12,572 nucleotides of DNA from Spirochaetaceae bacterium. GTDB taxonomy: Bacteria; Spirochaetota; Spirochaetia; Treponematales; Treponemataceae. Shown piece after piece: positions 1 to 5,415 of this stretch. The notes under the pieces are model-generated. The model searched no databases. It saw nothing but the letters and a program-made list of their open reading frames with translations, and was not told the origin of the DNA. The stretch is taken from the NCBI GenBank assembly GCA_031272345.1, contig JAISTZ010000149.1, positions 1-12,572 of the forward strand. The letters are read 5' to 3'. Numbering within the stretch: position 1 is the first letter of the stretch; each line of letters begins with the position of its first letter. A program made the position numbers and the translations under genes.

Positions 1-39
1 GGGCGCCGCGAATAGCCCCGCACGGTTTTTTGCCTGTAC

Positions 40-68
40 TTGTTTTTCTCCATAGCCTATGGTAGGAT
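40..68 (+). promoter_or_regulatory. Candidate promoter with internal 13-bp palindrome
   Basis: A -35-like TTGTTT (40-45) and a -10-like TAGGAT (63-68) are separated by 17 bp. The spacer contains a perfect inverted repeat, CCATAG-C-CTATGG (50-62), ending right against the -10. This is a plausible autoregulatory operator for the small gene at 87. The hexamers are weak matches, so the palindrome is the stronger evidence. Confidence 0.4.
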
Positions 69-86
69 AAGATACGGAGGTTCATA

Positions 87-305
87 ATGAACGAAATACT
101 GAAAGACGCCAAGCCCATGACGGTCTATTGCTCGGACGGAAGTTTTGAAATCATACCCAAGACGGTGATTGGGAAGGCATTTGTGGAAATGAACAACGCC
201 TCATACCGGCAGGGCATGAAACCCTGCACGGAAGAGGAATTTCTCAAGGCGTGGGAAGAAGAACGCGCCGGCAACGACGGATTAGCGAAATTATGGAGCA
301 GGTGA
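87..305 (+). CDS. Small protein of unknown function, possible antitoxin-like partner
   Basis: A 72-residue ORF preceded by a good ribosome binding site (GGAGG at 76-80, 6 nt before ATG). I do not recognise the family. The N-terminal half alternates polar and hydrophobic residues as in beta strands (about residues 10-35). The C-terminal half (about 46-65) is Glu-rich and helical, with several acidic residues next to Lys and Trp. Its stop overlaps the start of the next ORF by 13 nt, the layout of a translationally coupled two-gene unit. With the upstream palindrome, this suggests a toxin-antitoxin-like pair whose second gene is damaged. That function is inferred from arrangement only, not from a domain match. 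Confidence 0.55.
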   Translation: MNEILKDAKPMTVYCSDGSFEIIPKTVIGKAFVEMNNASYRQGMKPCTEEEFLKAWEEERAGNDGLAKLWSR

Positions 306-544
306 GAAGTTACATCGACTCAAGTTTGATTATCGACGCTCTTAACCTTTTCCCGTCAAAGCGAAAGCACCGGGCAATGGCGGAAGCCGATGCCTGGAGG
401 CGGCGGTTAGCCCAGAAGAATCTGCCCCTGGTCATTCACCCCCATGACGGAGCCGCATTCGGGGCACAGGAACCGGCCCGTACCGCGGACCGAACGCGCT
501 GCCGGAACAGCCGAAAGCGCCCGCCGCTTGATTTTACCGGGTAA
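293..544 (+). pseudogene. Chimeric ORF: unknown gene interrupted by a STAS-gene fragment
   Basis: The reading frame from ATG 293 gives 83 residues, but only the first 36 or so (to about base 400) look native: a helical, Arg/Lys/Ala-rich stretch. From 400 to 492 it reads antisense through a near-identical copy of the 3' end of the STAS gene at 1281-1835, and from 493 to the stop it reads through unrelated sequence. The gene therefore seems to have lost its original 3' part when the 93-bp copy arrived. It overlaps the upstream small gene by 13 nt and lacks a clear ribosome binding site, as expected for a coupled second gene. The native function is not recognisable. A real chimeric protein is possible but less likely. 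Confidence 0.5.
400..492. repeat. 93-bp direct repeat, copy A (fragment of STAS gene 3' end)
   Basis: Matches 1274-1366 at 90 of 93 positions; the differences are at 416, 450 and 482 against 1290, 1324 and 1356. Matching stops abruptly at both ends. On the minus strand it encodes the last 28 or so residues of the STAS protein, including its final CPEC zinc-ribbon pair and the stop codon. Copies A and B are in the same orientation, offset by 874 bp, and flank the PIN gene module. Confidence 0.9.
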
Positions 545-556
545 ACCGTATAGACT
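528..556 (+). promoter_or_regulatory. Candidate promoter with internal 13-bp palindrome (PIN module)
   Basis: A -35-like TTGATT (528-533) and a -10-like TAGACT (551-556, 17-bp spacer; TATAGA at 549-554 is an alternative) lie upstream of the PIN gene. A perfect inverted repeat, TTTACC-G-GGTAAA (533-545), fills the spacer. It has the same 6-1-6 design as the repeat at 50-62, with a different sequence. It is a likely operator for autoregulation by the module's own proteins. Confidence 0.45.
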
Positions 557-572
557 ACAGAAAGAGGCTGAA

Positions 573-1058
573 ATGCGGCATATACCCACAGTGTATTTTG
601 AAACGACGATGTTCAATTACTATATTGATGCGGAGCGGGACTTCCATCCTGACGTGGTGGCCATGTTCGAGGCCGCCGGACGGGGAGCGTTCACAGGTTT
701 TACCTCCACTTATGCGGTGGATGAGCTGACCGCCGCACCGGATCCCAAGCGGACGGCGATGCTCGCCCTTATCGAAAAGTACAATCTGCGTCTGATACAC
801 TTTAGCCCGGAAATTGAACGGCTGGCTGACGCATATATTACCGAGGGCATTGTACCAGCGCAAAAGCGTATCGATGCGCTCCATATCGCCAGCGCGTCGG
901 TGAGCGCCTTGGATTATATCGTAACGCTTAATTTTAAGCACATGAACAAGCAGAAAACAAAACTGCTTGTCAGCCCTGTGAATCTCCTGCGTGGTTACAG
1001 GGGTATTACCATTTGTTCGCCTATGGAGGTTGATTATGAGAACAAAGAACACGATTGA
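573..1058 (+). CDS. PIN-domain protein, VapC-like toxin candidate
   Basis: A 161-residue protein of PIN-domain size; members are Mg-dependent ribonucleases, often toxins of type II modules. The fold shows as an N-terminal strand carrying an acidic residue (VYFETT, E10, where many PIN proteins have Asp), a conserved acidic pair (D50/E51), and the late motif RIDALHIASA (D101) followed by DYIVTLNFKHMN (D114, N120). This resembles the PIN subgroup with DA-HIA and T-N-KH motifs. The ATG at 573 follows AGAGG (563-567); the longer frame upstream reads through the repeat and is rejected. Its 3' end overlaps the next small gene by 23 bp. It lies between the two 93-bp repeats, so it looks like a mobile or lost-and-gained cassette. 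Toxicity is inferred. Confidence 0.8.
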   Translation: MRHIPTVYFETTMFNYYIDAERDFHPDVVAMFEAAGRGAFTGFTSTYAVDELTAAPDPKRTAMLALIEKYNLRLIHFSPEIERLADAYITEGIVPAQKRIDALHIASASVSALDYIVTLNFKHMNKQKTKLLVSPVNLLRGYRGITICSPMEVDYENKEHD

Positions 1059-1230
1059 AGAGGATCTGGACGCAATCCGGGACAAAATCTACGAAAAGAC
1101 AAAAGATATGTCCATGGAAGATTTACGCAAATATTATGATTCCCGAATGCAAGAGGCGCAGAAAATCTGCGGCTTTTCCTTCCGCGAGGCGGAACCGGAG
1201 AAGCTGACTCAGGAAGCAATGCGCGGCTAA
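1036..1230 (+). CDS. Small charged protein, probable antitoxin partner of the PIN protein
   Basis: A 64-residue, highly charged, predicted all-helical protein (Glu/Asp/Lys/Arg-rich over residues 7-45), with a strong GGAGG site (1025-1029) 6 nt before ATG 1036. The start lies inside the PIN gene and the two overlap by 23 bp in different frames, so translation is probably coupled. In most VapBC loci the antitoxin comes first; here the putative antitoxin follows the toxin. I recognise no DNA-binding fold such as ribbon-helix-helix or AbrB. The antitoxin role rests on size, charge and coupling only. Confidence 0.6.
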   Translation: MRTKNTIEEDLDAIRDKIYEKTKDMSMEDLRKYYDSRMQEAQKICGFSFREAEPEKLTQEAMRG

Positions 1231-1273
1231 TTTGTAGGACTTCCGCTTCCTGAAATACACCGGCCTGGCGACA

Positions 1274-1366
1274 GCGGCGGTTAGCCCAGGAGAATCTGCC
1301 CCTGGTCATTCACCCCCATGACGCAGCCGCATTCGGGGCACAGGAACCGGCCCGTGCCGCGGACCG
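1274..1366. repeat. 93-bp direct repeat, copy B (native 3' end of STAS gene)
   Basis: The native copy of the repeat at 400-492. It spans the stop codon and the last 28 or so codons of the minus-strand STAS gene, plus 7 bp beyond the stop. The extension past the stop shows that a genomic segment was duplicated. Confidence 0.9.
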
Positions 1367-1835
1367 CGAGGTTCTTCCTGCACACCGGACAGGCGAAGGT
1401 CTTGGGGAAGAGGATGCCCGCGATGGCGTTGTTCCGCTGGAGGAAGGCGACCGCTTCCTCCCTGTCGCCCTTGAGGGTGAAACATTCCGCGAACCCCAGG
1501 AGCCGGAATTTCTCGCAGACCCTGGGCTGGGCCCCGGTCAGCACCAGATCCCCCCCGCGCCGCCGGACCATCCTGAGGAGCGCCGCGAACACGCCGACCC
1601 CCGTGGAGGACAGATCCGCCAGGTTCCCGCAGTCAAAAATCAGGTTGACAAACCCGGAATCGATTATTTTTGTTCCCCGGCCCAAAAAGAAGGCCGAGTT
1701 GGCGGTGTCGATAGATCCGTCAAGGTTGACGGTGACGCAGTTGTCCACTCCGGCCGACGGTTCAAGGGTGATTGCGAGACTCTCGTTTTTTTCGTCGTCA
1801 AAATTCGGAATGACCCGGTCGTTTTTTAACATCAT
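1281..1835 (-). CDS. STAS-domain protein with C-terminal zinc ribbon
   Basis: A 184-residue protein. Residues about 20-135 form a STAS domain like those of anti-sigma-factor antagonists. The signature strand-loop reads LIFDCGNLADLSSTGVGVF, with S76/S77 at the position where SpoIIAA-type proteins are phosphorylated. Residues 149-171 hold two CxxC pairs (C149/C152 and C166/C169, with an extra C171), a zinc-ribbon tail. It may act as a signalling switch in partner regulation, with the ribbon binding protein or nucleic acid. No kinase or sigma-factor gene is nearby. It lies 9 bp after the dehydrogenase gene, but a TTGACA at 1862-1867 (minus strand) and a GATAAT at 1841-1846 suggest its own promoter. 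It has no Shine-Dalgarno site. The last 93 bp are duplicated at 400-492. Confidence 0.85.
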   Translation of the reverse strand: MMLKNDRVIPNFDDEKNESLAITLEPSAGVDNCVTVNLDGSIDTANSAFFLGRGTKIIDSGFVNLIFDCGNLADLSSTGVGVFAALLRMVRRRGGDLVLTGAQPRVCEKFRLLGFAECFTLKGDREEAVAFLQRNNAIAGILFPKTFACPVCRKNLAVRGTGRFLCPECGCVMGVNDQGQILLG

Positions 1836-1840
1836 CGTTA

Positions 1841-1867
1841 ATTATCACGATTTCCAGCCCTTGTCAA
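1841..1867 (-). promoter_or_regulatory. Candidate promoter of the STAS gene, possibly leaderless
   Basis: On the minus strand, a perfect TTGACA (1862-1867) is followed after 15 bp by GATAAT (1841-1846), or after 17 bp by TAATTA. Only 5 nt separate GATAAT from the ATG at 1835, and there is no Shine-Dalgarno sequence, so a transcript would begin at or very near the start codon. Confidence 0.45.
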
Positions 1868-2588
1868 TATTGACCAGGGCGCCGTTTATTTCGGGATGAC
1901 CCAGGACGAAGAGGGCGGCCTCGGCGATCTGCCTGGGGCGGATGAGGCTCCCGCCGGGAATCTTCCGGGCGAGGGCGTCCCTTTCTTCGGCGGTGAGGTA
2001 TTCCGTGTCCGTAAACCCCGGAAGCAGGGCGTTGCAGGTGATTCCCCTGGGGGCGTATTCCGCGGCCACGGACTTTACCAGACTCGACAGGCCCGTCTTT
2101 GCCCCGGCGTAGCAGGGGTTTGTCCGTGAGGCGGCGGCTTCCTGGGTGCCCGTGCCGCCGAAGAGGAGGATTCTGCCCCAGGCGCGCTCCATCATGCCCG
2201 GGAGGGATGCGCTCACCAGGATGCCCGGGAGGGTGTAGTTGCAGAAGACGATGCGCTCCCAGTCCTCCGGGCTTGTTTCGTGGAGGGGGGCCTGCAAGAA
2301 GGGGCCGAAGCACACGCAGAGGATGTCCGCAGAAGCAACGGCGGCGTACACCGGGGACGAAAGCAGGGCGTCCACGTCCGGCGTGATTCTGAAGACCATG
2401 CTCCGGGGACCGTCCCCCCGCCGGGGCCCCAGGGCCGCGATGTCCTCCATGAGGGAGTCGAACCTGGGGGAGCGGGAGCCCCCGTGGACCGTGAGGTCCG
2501 CCCCTGCCCCGGCAAGCCCCAGGGCGATTTCCCGCCCGATTCCCCCGGACCCGCCGATGAGGACCGCTTTCTTGCCCAAAAAATCCAT
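1845..2588 (-). CDS. Short-chain dehydrogenase/reductase (SDR family)
   Basis: A 247-residue classical-size SDR, an NAD(P)-dependent oxidoreductase of Rossmann fold, FabG-like in outline; the substrate is unknown. Visible motifs: the cofactor loop IGGSGGIGRE (12-18), an Asn on helix 4 (N117 in FCNYTLPG), the YxxxK pair (Y160, K164), and the LLPGF loop after strand 6 (188-192). The usual catalytic Ser 12-14 residues before the Tyr is missing: the stretch reads FGGTGTQE, so Thr146 or Thr148 would have to serve. The start at 2588 is chosen because the nucleotide-binding strand begins at once, and upstream codons overlap the divergent gene's promoter. No Shine-Dalgarno site is present; TATACT (2595-2600) ends 6 nt before the ATG. 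It may be co-transcribed with the STAS gene. Confidence 0.88.
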   Translation of the reverse strand: MDFLGKKAVLIGGSGGIGREIALGLAGAGADLTVHGGSRSPRFDSLMEDIAALGPRRGDGPRSMVFRITPDVDALLSSPVYAAVASADILCVCFGPFLQAPLHETSPEDWERIVFCNYTLPGILVSASLPGMMERAWGRILLFGGTGTQEAAASRTNPCYAGAKTGLSSLVKSVAAEYAPRGITCNALLPGFTDTEYLTAEERDALARKIPGGSLIRPRQIAEAALFVLGHPEINGALVNIDKGWKS

Positions 2589-2594
2589 GGGGCC

Positions 2595-2627
2595 AGTATA
2601 GCCGGGGGGACAAAAAAAGTGTATCCT
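2595..2627. promoter_or_regulatory. Divergent -10-like elements for SDR and RNA methyltransferase
   Basis: TATACT on the minus strand (2595-2600) lies 6 nt before the SDR ATG. TATCCT on the plus strand (2622-2627) lies 6 nt before the methyltransferase ATG at 2634. Neither has a convincing -35 at 17 bp, and neither gene has a Shine-Dalgarno sequence. The 45-bp gap must hold both start signals. Confidence 0.35.
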
Positions 2628-2633
2628 GTGCCC

Positions 2634-3353
2634 ATGAATCCGTCCCAAATCGTCATTGTGCTCTGCCGCCCCCAGGGAAACAGCAACGTGGGGGCCGTGT
2701 GCAGGGCCATGGCGAATTTCGGCGTACGGGCCCTCCGCATCGTGGGCAAGCGGGAGGACTTCAACGACTTCAGGGTGCGGAAGTTCGCCCTCCACGCGAG
2801 TCCCCTCTGGGAGGGGGCGGCTTTTTTCGATTCCCTCCCCGAGGCCCTGGGGGACTGCATGATTTCCTTCGGCACCACCAGGAGGCGGGGAAAGAAGCGG
2901 AAGGGCAAACTCCTTTTGCCGGAAGATTTTACGTCATTCCTGGCCCAAAAACCGGAGGGGCCCTCGGCCCTGGTCTTCGGGAACGAGCGCACGGGTCTTA
3001 CGGACGAGGAGATTGCCCAGTGTTCCATGGCCGTCACGATTCCCGCATCGGAGGACTTCCCGTCCCTCAACCTGTCCCATGCGGTGCAGATTCTCTGCTA
3101 CTGCGTCTACCGCGCCGCCCTGGGGACCTCCCCCGGGTACACGCCGGTCACCCTGGAGCGCATCGGCAAAACCGTCACGGTGATTGCGGACAGCCTTGGG
3201 GACATCGGCTTCTTCAGCCTTGCCGGGCGGCCCCAGATGGAGCGGTTCTGGCAGGACCTCCTCGCCCGGGCGGCCCTCACCGAGGGGGAAGCGGCGTATC
3301 TGGAAAAAATATTCACCAAAGCCGCGGGACTGGCGGCAAAATCCCGGGCCTGA
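2634..3353 (+). CDS. SpoU/TrmH-class RNA methyltransferase (TrmJ-like)
   Basis: A 239-residue SAM-dependent RNA 2'-O-methyltransferase of the SPOUT superfamily. The three SPOU motifs are present: motif 1 as RPQGNSNVGAVCRAM (12-26) with the catalytic-type Arg24, motif 2 as LVFGNERTGL (113-122), and motif 3 as PSLNLSHAVQILCY (143-156), which form the trefoil knot and SAM pocket. The C-terminal helical extension after motif 3 (about 170-239) and the length fit the TrmJ/group-1 proteins that methylate tRNA position 32. The exact target is inferred. ATG 2634 is chosen because the conserved first strand (QIVIVLCRP) begins at once; the frame extends far upstream but only as antisense of the SDR gene. 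It is divergent from that gene. Confidence 0.9.
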   Translation: MNPSQIVIVLCRPQGNSNVGAVCRAMANFGVRALRIVGKREDFNDFRVRKFALHASPLWEGAAFFDSLPEALGDCMISFGTTRRRGKKRKGKLLLPEDFTSFLAQKPEGPSALVFGNERTGLTDEEIAQCSMAVTIPASEDFPSLNLSHAVQILCYCVYRAALGTSPGYTPVTLERIGKTVTVIADSLGDIGFFSLAGRPQMERFWQDLLARAALTEGEAAYLEKIFTKAAGLAAKSRA

Positions 3354-3371
3354 AAAAAATCCGCAAAAAGC

Positions 3372-3400
3372 TTGCAAAAAAAAGTGATGTATGGTAATAT
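3372..3400 (+). promoter_or_regulatory. Candidate promoter of the P13-like gene, possibly leaderless
   Basis: TTGCAA (3372-3377) and TAATAT (3395-3400) are separated by 17 bp. The -10 ends 7 nt before the ATG at 3408, and no Shine-Dalgarno sequence precedes it, so the transcript may start at the initiation codon. Confidence 0.45.
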
Positions 3401-3407
3401 TGACAGC

Positions 3408-4064
3408 ATGAGAGGAACCATAAAAAAATTCATTCTGATAGGCTGTTTCTTTGCGCTTTCCGGGGCCCTCCTGTGCGCCGATGACGAAACAGCTCTGGCG
3501 GTCCACGGCTTGCTCAAGAAGGGGCTGTACAAGAACTACGATCAAATAGCGGAGGAATCCTATAATCTGACCGCCTCGGAGAAGATGCTGCTGCTCGACG
3601 CCCACGAAAAAACCGCCGGTCTTCCCTTTACGGCAAACCTGCTGATCGGCTTCGGCCTCGGCTCGTATATGCAGGGGGACACAACCGGGGGCACGATTCA
3701 ACTGGTCGGCGAGCTTGTGGGGGTCGCCTCCATGATCGCCGGCTCCGTAGTCTTGGAGGCCGGGATGATCTACACCCTGGCAGATACTGTCACCGGCGAC
3801 TATACGGAGGGGCCTTCAAGCTGGGCCGCATCCTCAGGGTCAGGGCTGATTTTGGCGGGGTACGCCTTAACCGCCGCCCTGCGTATCTACGGCTGCATCA
3901 GCCCCTTCGTCTTTAAGGCAAGGTACAACACCAAGCTCAAGTCGGCCCTGAACTATTACAGCCGATCCGGCGACAGGGAGCTGTCCATATCGTCAACCCT
4001 CGTCCCCTCAATCGACCGGAACGGCAATGGGGCGGTGACGGCGTTGCTGTCTTTCAAGCTGTAG
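3408..4064 (+). CDS. Exported protein, P13-porin-like candidate
   Basis: A 218-residue protein with a clear signal peptide: a charged start (MRGTIKK), a hydrophobic core to about residue 22, and a plausible cleavage after LCA (residue 24). The mature part has a hydrophobic glycine-rich stretch, ANLLIGFGLGSYMQGDTTGG (76-95), then two more hydrophobic segments (about 100-125 and 142-162). The phrase GFGxGSxxQGD is one I associate with spirochaetal P13-family outer-membrane porins, so an envelope channel is the best guess. This is motif memory rather than an alignment. It appears to be transcribed alone and converges with ribonuclease Z. The start is fixed by the signal peptide; upstream in-frame ATGs would bury it. 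Confidence 0.6.
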   Translation: MRGTIKKFILIGCFFALSGALLCADDETALAVHGLLKKGLYKNYDQIAEESYNLTASEKMLLLDAHEKTAGLPFTANLLIGFGLGSYMQGDTTGGTIQLVGELVGVASMIAGSVVLEAGMIYTLADTVTGDYTEGPSSWAASSGSGLILAGYALTAALRIYGCISPFVFKARYNTKLKSALNYYSRSGDRELSISSTLVPSIDRNGNGAVTALLSFKL

Positions 4065-4082
4065 GGTAAATCAGGCCCCGCG

Positions 4083-4100
4083 CCGGACGGCCCTGTCCGG
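4083..4100. terminator. Hairpin between convergent genes
   Basis: CCGGAC-GGCCCT-GTCCGG is a perfect 6-bp GC-rich stem with a 6-nt loop, placed between the ends of the P13-like gene (4064) and ribonuclease Z (4105). It could work in both directions. There is no T-tract on either side, so efficient intrinsic termination is uncertain. Confidence 0.45.
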
Positions 4101-4104
4101 AGAG

Positions 4105-5031
4105 TCAATCCGCGTAGGGCATGGGGAAGTTCATCCTGTCCCTGGTTAGAACCGTGTTGGGGAACACGTCCCGCGCCTCGTCGAGGAGTGCGCCGAGCTC
4201 GTGGTCCGTGTACCTGGGGCTGTAGTGGATGAGGCCGAGCTGCTTTACCTGCCCCTCCCTGGCGATTTTTGCGGCCTGCCGGGCGGTCATGTGTTTTTTT
4301 TCAGCCGCCTGGTCGGCCACGTCGTCGGCGAACATGCCCTCGCAGATCAGCAGGTCCGAGCCGCGCACATCCTGGGCGATGGACGGAATGGGGAGGGTGT
4401 CGGTAACGAAGCTGAATTTTCTGCCCCCCCGCTTCGGCCCCAGCACCTGCTCCGGGTAGACCGTGGTCCCGTCTTGGGCCTGAACACATTCCCCCCGCTG
4501 GAGTCTGCCCCAAAGGGGGCCGCAGGGCACCCTGAGGTCCTGGGCCGCCTGGGGGTTGAATTCCCCGGGTCTGTCGAGCTCCTCCAGGGCGTACCCCACG
4601 CAGGGTTTTGTGTGCCGCAGGGGGAAGGCCCGGATGTAAAAATCCTCCCCCTCGTGGACAACGCAGGGGGCGCGGATTTCCTTTACCACGATGGGATAGT
4701 TGATGTACATGTCGAGCACGTTCTTGCTGGTTTCGATGTATTCGGCGATTTTGGGGGGGCCGTAGATGTAGAGGGGGTCGTCCCGTTCAACCTGGGAGGA
4801 CAGCATCAAGAGCCCCGGCAGCCCGGTCACGTGGTCCGCGTGGGTGTGGGAGATGAAGATGGCGTTGATTTTTTTCCACCGCAGGTTGAGCCGCCTCAGG
4901 GACACCTGGGTGCCCTCGCCGCAGTCGAACAGGAAAATATCCCCCTCCCGCCGCACCAGCGCCGACGTAAGGTGCCTGTAGGGCAGGGGCATCATGCCGC
5001 CGCATCCGAGCACAAATACTTCAAGGTTCAT
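4105..5031 (-). CDS. rnz: Ribonuclease Z (tRNA 3' processing endonuclease)
   Basis: A 308-residue metallo-beta-lactamase-fold enzyme, the usual short-form RNase Z length, which cleaves tRNA precursors 3' of the discriminator base. All zinc ligands and signature motifs are visible: HTHADH (62-67), H140 (PLRHT), D211 (FVTDT), H247 in the KKHMT motif typical of RNase Z, and H269 (LIHYSPRY). The start follows AAGGAG about 8 nt upstream, and that site overlaps the end of the preceding membrane-protein gene: its TGA lies at 5036-5038, leaving only 4 nt between genes. Translation is thus probably coupled. Cytoplasmic housekeeping function; annotation is secure. Confidence 0.96.
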   Translation of the reverse strand: MNLEVFVLGCGGMMPLPYRHLTSALVRREGDIFLFDCGEGTQVSLRRLNLRWKKINAIFISHTHADHVTGLPGLLMLSSQVERDDPLYIYGPPKIAEYIETSKNVLDMYINYPIVVKEIRAPCVVHEGEDFYIRAFPLRHTKPCVGYALEELDRPGEFNPQAAQDLRVPCGPLWGRLQRGECVQAQDGTTVYPEQVLGPKRGGRKFSFVTDTLPIPSIAQDVRGSDLLICEGMFADDVADQAAEKKHMTARQAAKIAREGQVKQLGLIHYSPRYTDHELGALLDEARDVFPNTVLTRDRMNFPMPYAD

Positions 5032-5035
5032 GGAG

Positions 5036-5305
5036 TCACTCCTTCTTTGCGCCGTTCCGTGGGCTCTCTTTTTTGTCTTCCCCGGTTTCTTCTTCGTCCC
5101 CTTCTTCCCCTTCCTTGCCCTTTTTCTGCTTTTTCTTTTTTTTCTCCGGGGGCGGCTTCTTTTCCTTGGGGACTTTTTTCTTGCGCTGATATGTCGTTAT
5201 ATTGATGAACAATGCGATATAGAGGATGATTCCGGCGGCGGCGGCGATGACCCGCCAGTCCCGGAGCACCGCTAACGAAAGGTCCAGGATAGACTGCATA
5301 TCCAT
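5036..5305 (-). CDS. Small single-pass membrane protein with Lys/Glu-rich tail
   Basis: An 89-residue protein of unrecognised family. A hydrophobic segment at about residues 18-38 is followed by a very basic stretch (41-65, runs of Lys with Pro-Pro-Pro) and then an acidic/mixed tail (66-89). The likely topology is an N-terminal anchor with the charged, disordered tail on the cytoplasmic side. The start at 5305 is preferred: TTGACG (5335-5340) and TATCCT (5312-5317) with a 17-bp spacer end 6 nt before it, with no Shine-Dalgarno. A longer in-frame start at 5404 would run through the promoter region. The gene ends 4 nt before ribonuclease Z and contains its ribosome binding site, so the two form an operon. 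Confidence 0.6.
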   Translation of the reverse strand: MDMQSILDLSLAVLRDWRVIAAAAGIILYIALFINITTYQRKKKVPKEKKPPPEKKKKKQKKGKEGEEGDEEETGEDKKESPRNGAKKE

Positions 5306-5311
5306 ACAAAA

Positions 5312-5340
5312 AGGATATAAAAGGGACGGAAAATCGTCAA
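5312..5340 (-). promoter_or_regulatory. Candidate promoter of the membrane protein-rnz operon
   Basis: On the minus strand, TTGACG (5335-5340) and TATCCT (5312-5317) have a 17-bp spacer. Six nucleotides separate the -10 from the ATG at 5305, a leaderless arrangement. Confidence 0.5.
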
Positions 5341-5348
5341 GTGCGCCC

Positions 5349-5377
5349 TTGCCCATTCCCGCAGCTTTCGTTACAAT
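5349..5377 (+). promoter_or_regulatory. Candidate promoter of the TraB-family gene
   Basis: TTGCCC (5349-5354) and TACAAT (5372-5377) have a 17-bp spacer and are followed by a leader of about 30 nt to the ATG at 5416. It is divergent from the rnz operon promoter, with the two -35 elements only 8 bp apart. Confidence 0.5.
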
Positions 5378-5415
5378 GTCACATTCTCCCAAGGCGGGGG
5401 TCATCGTATAAAAAC

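Noticed and set aside
444..572. In-frame upstream extension of the PIN protein
   Set aside because: It translates the antisense of the STAS repeat; the PIN fold begins right after ATG 573, which has its own ribosome binding site.
2280..2633. In-frame upstream extension of the RNA methyltransferase
   Set aside because: It reads antisense through the SDR gene, and the SPOU fold begins right after ATG 2634.
4201..5205. Long plus-strand frame (334 codons) opposite ribonuclease Z
   Set aside because: It is antisense to a gene with all RNase Z motifs and has no domain-like sequence. Open antisense frames are expected at this GC content.
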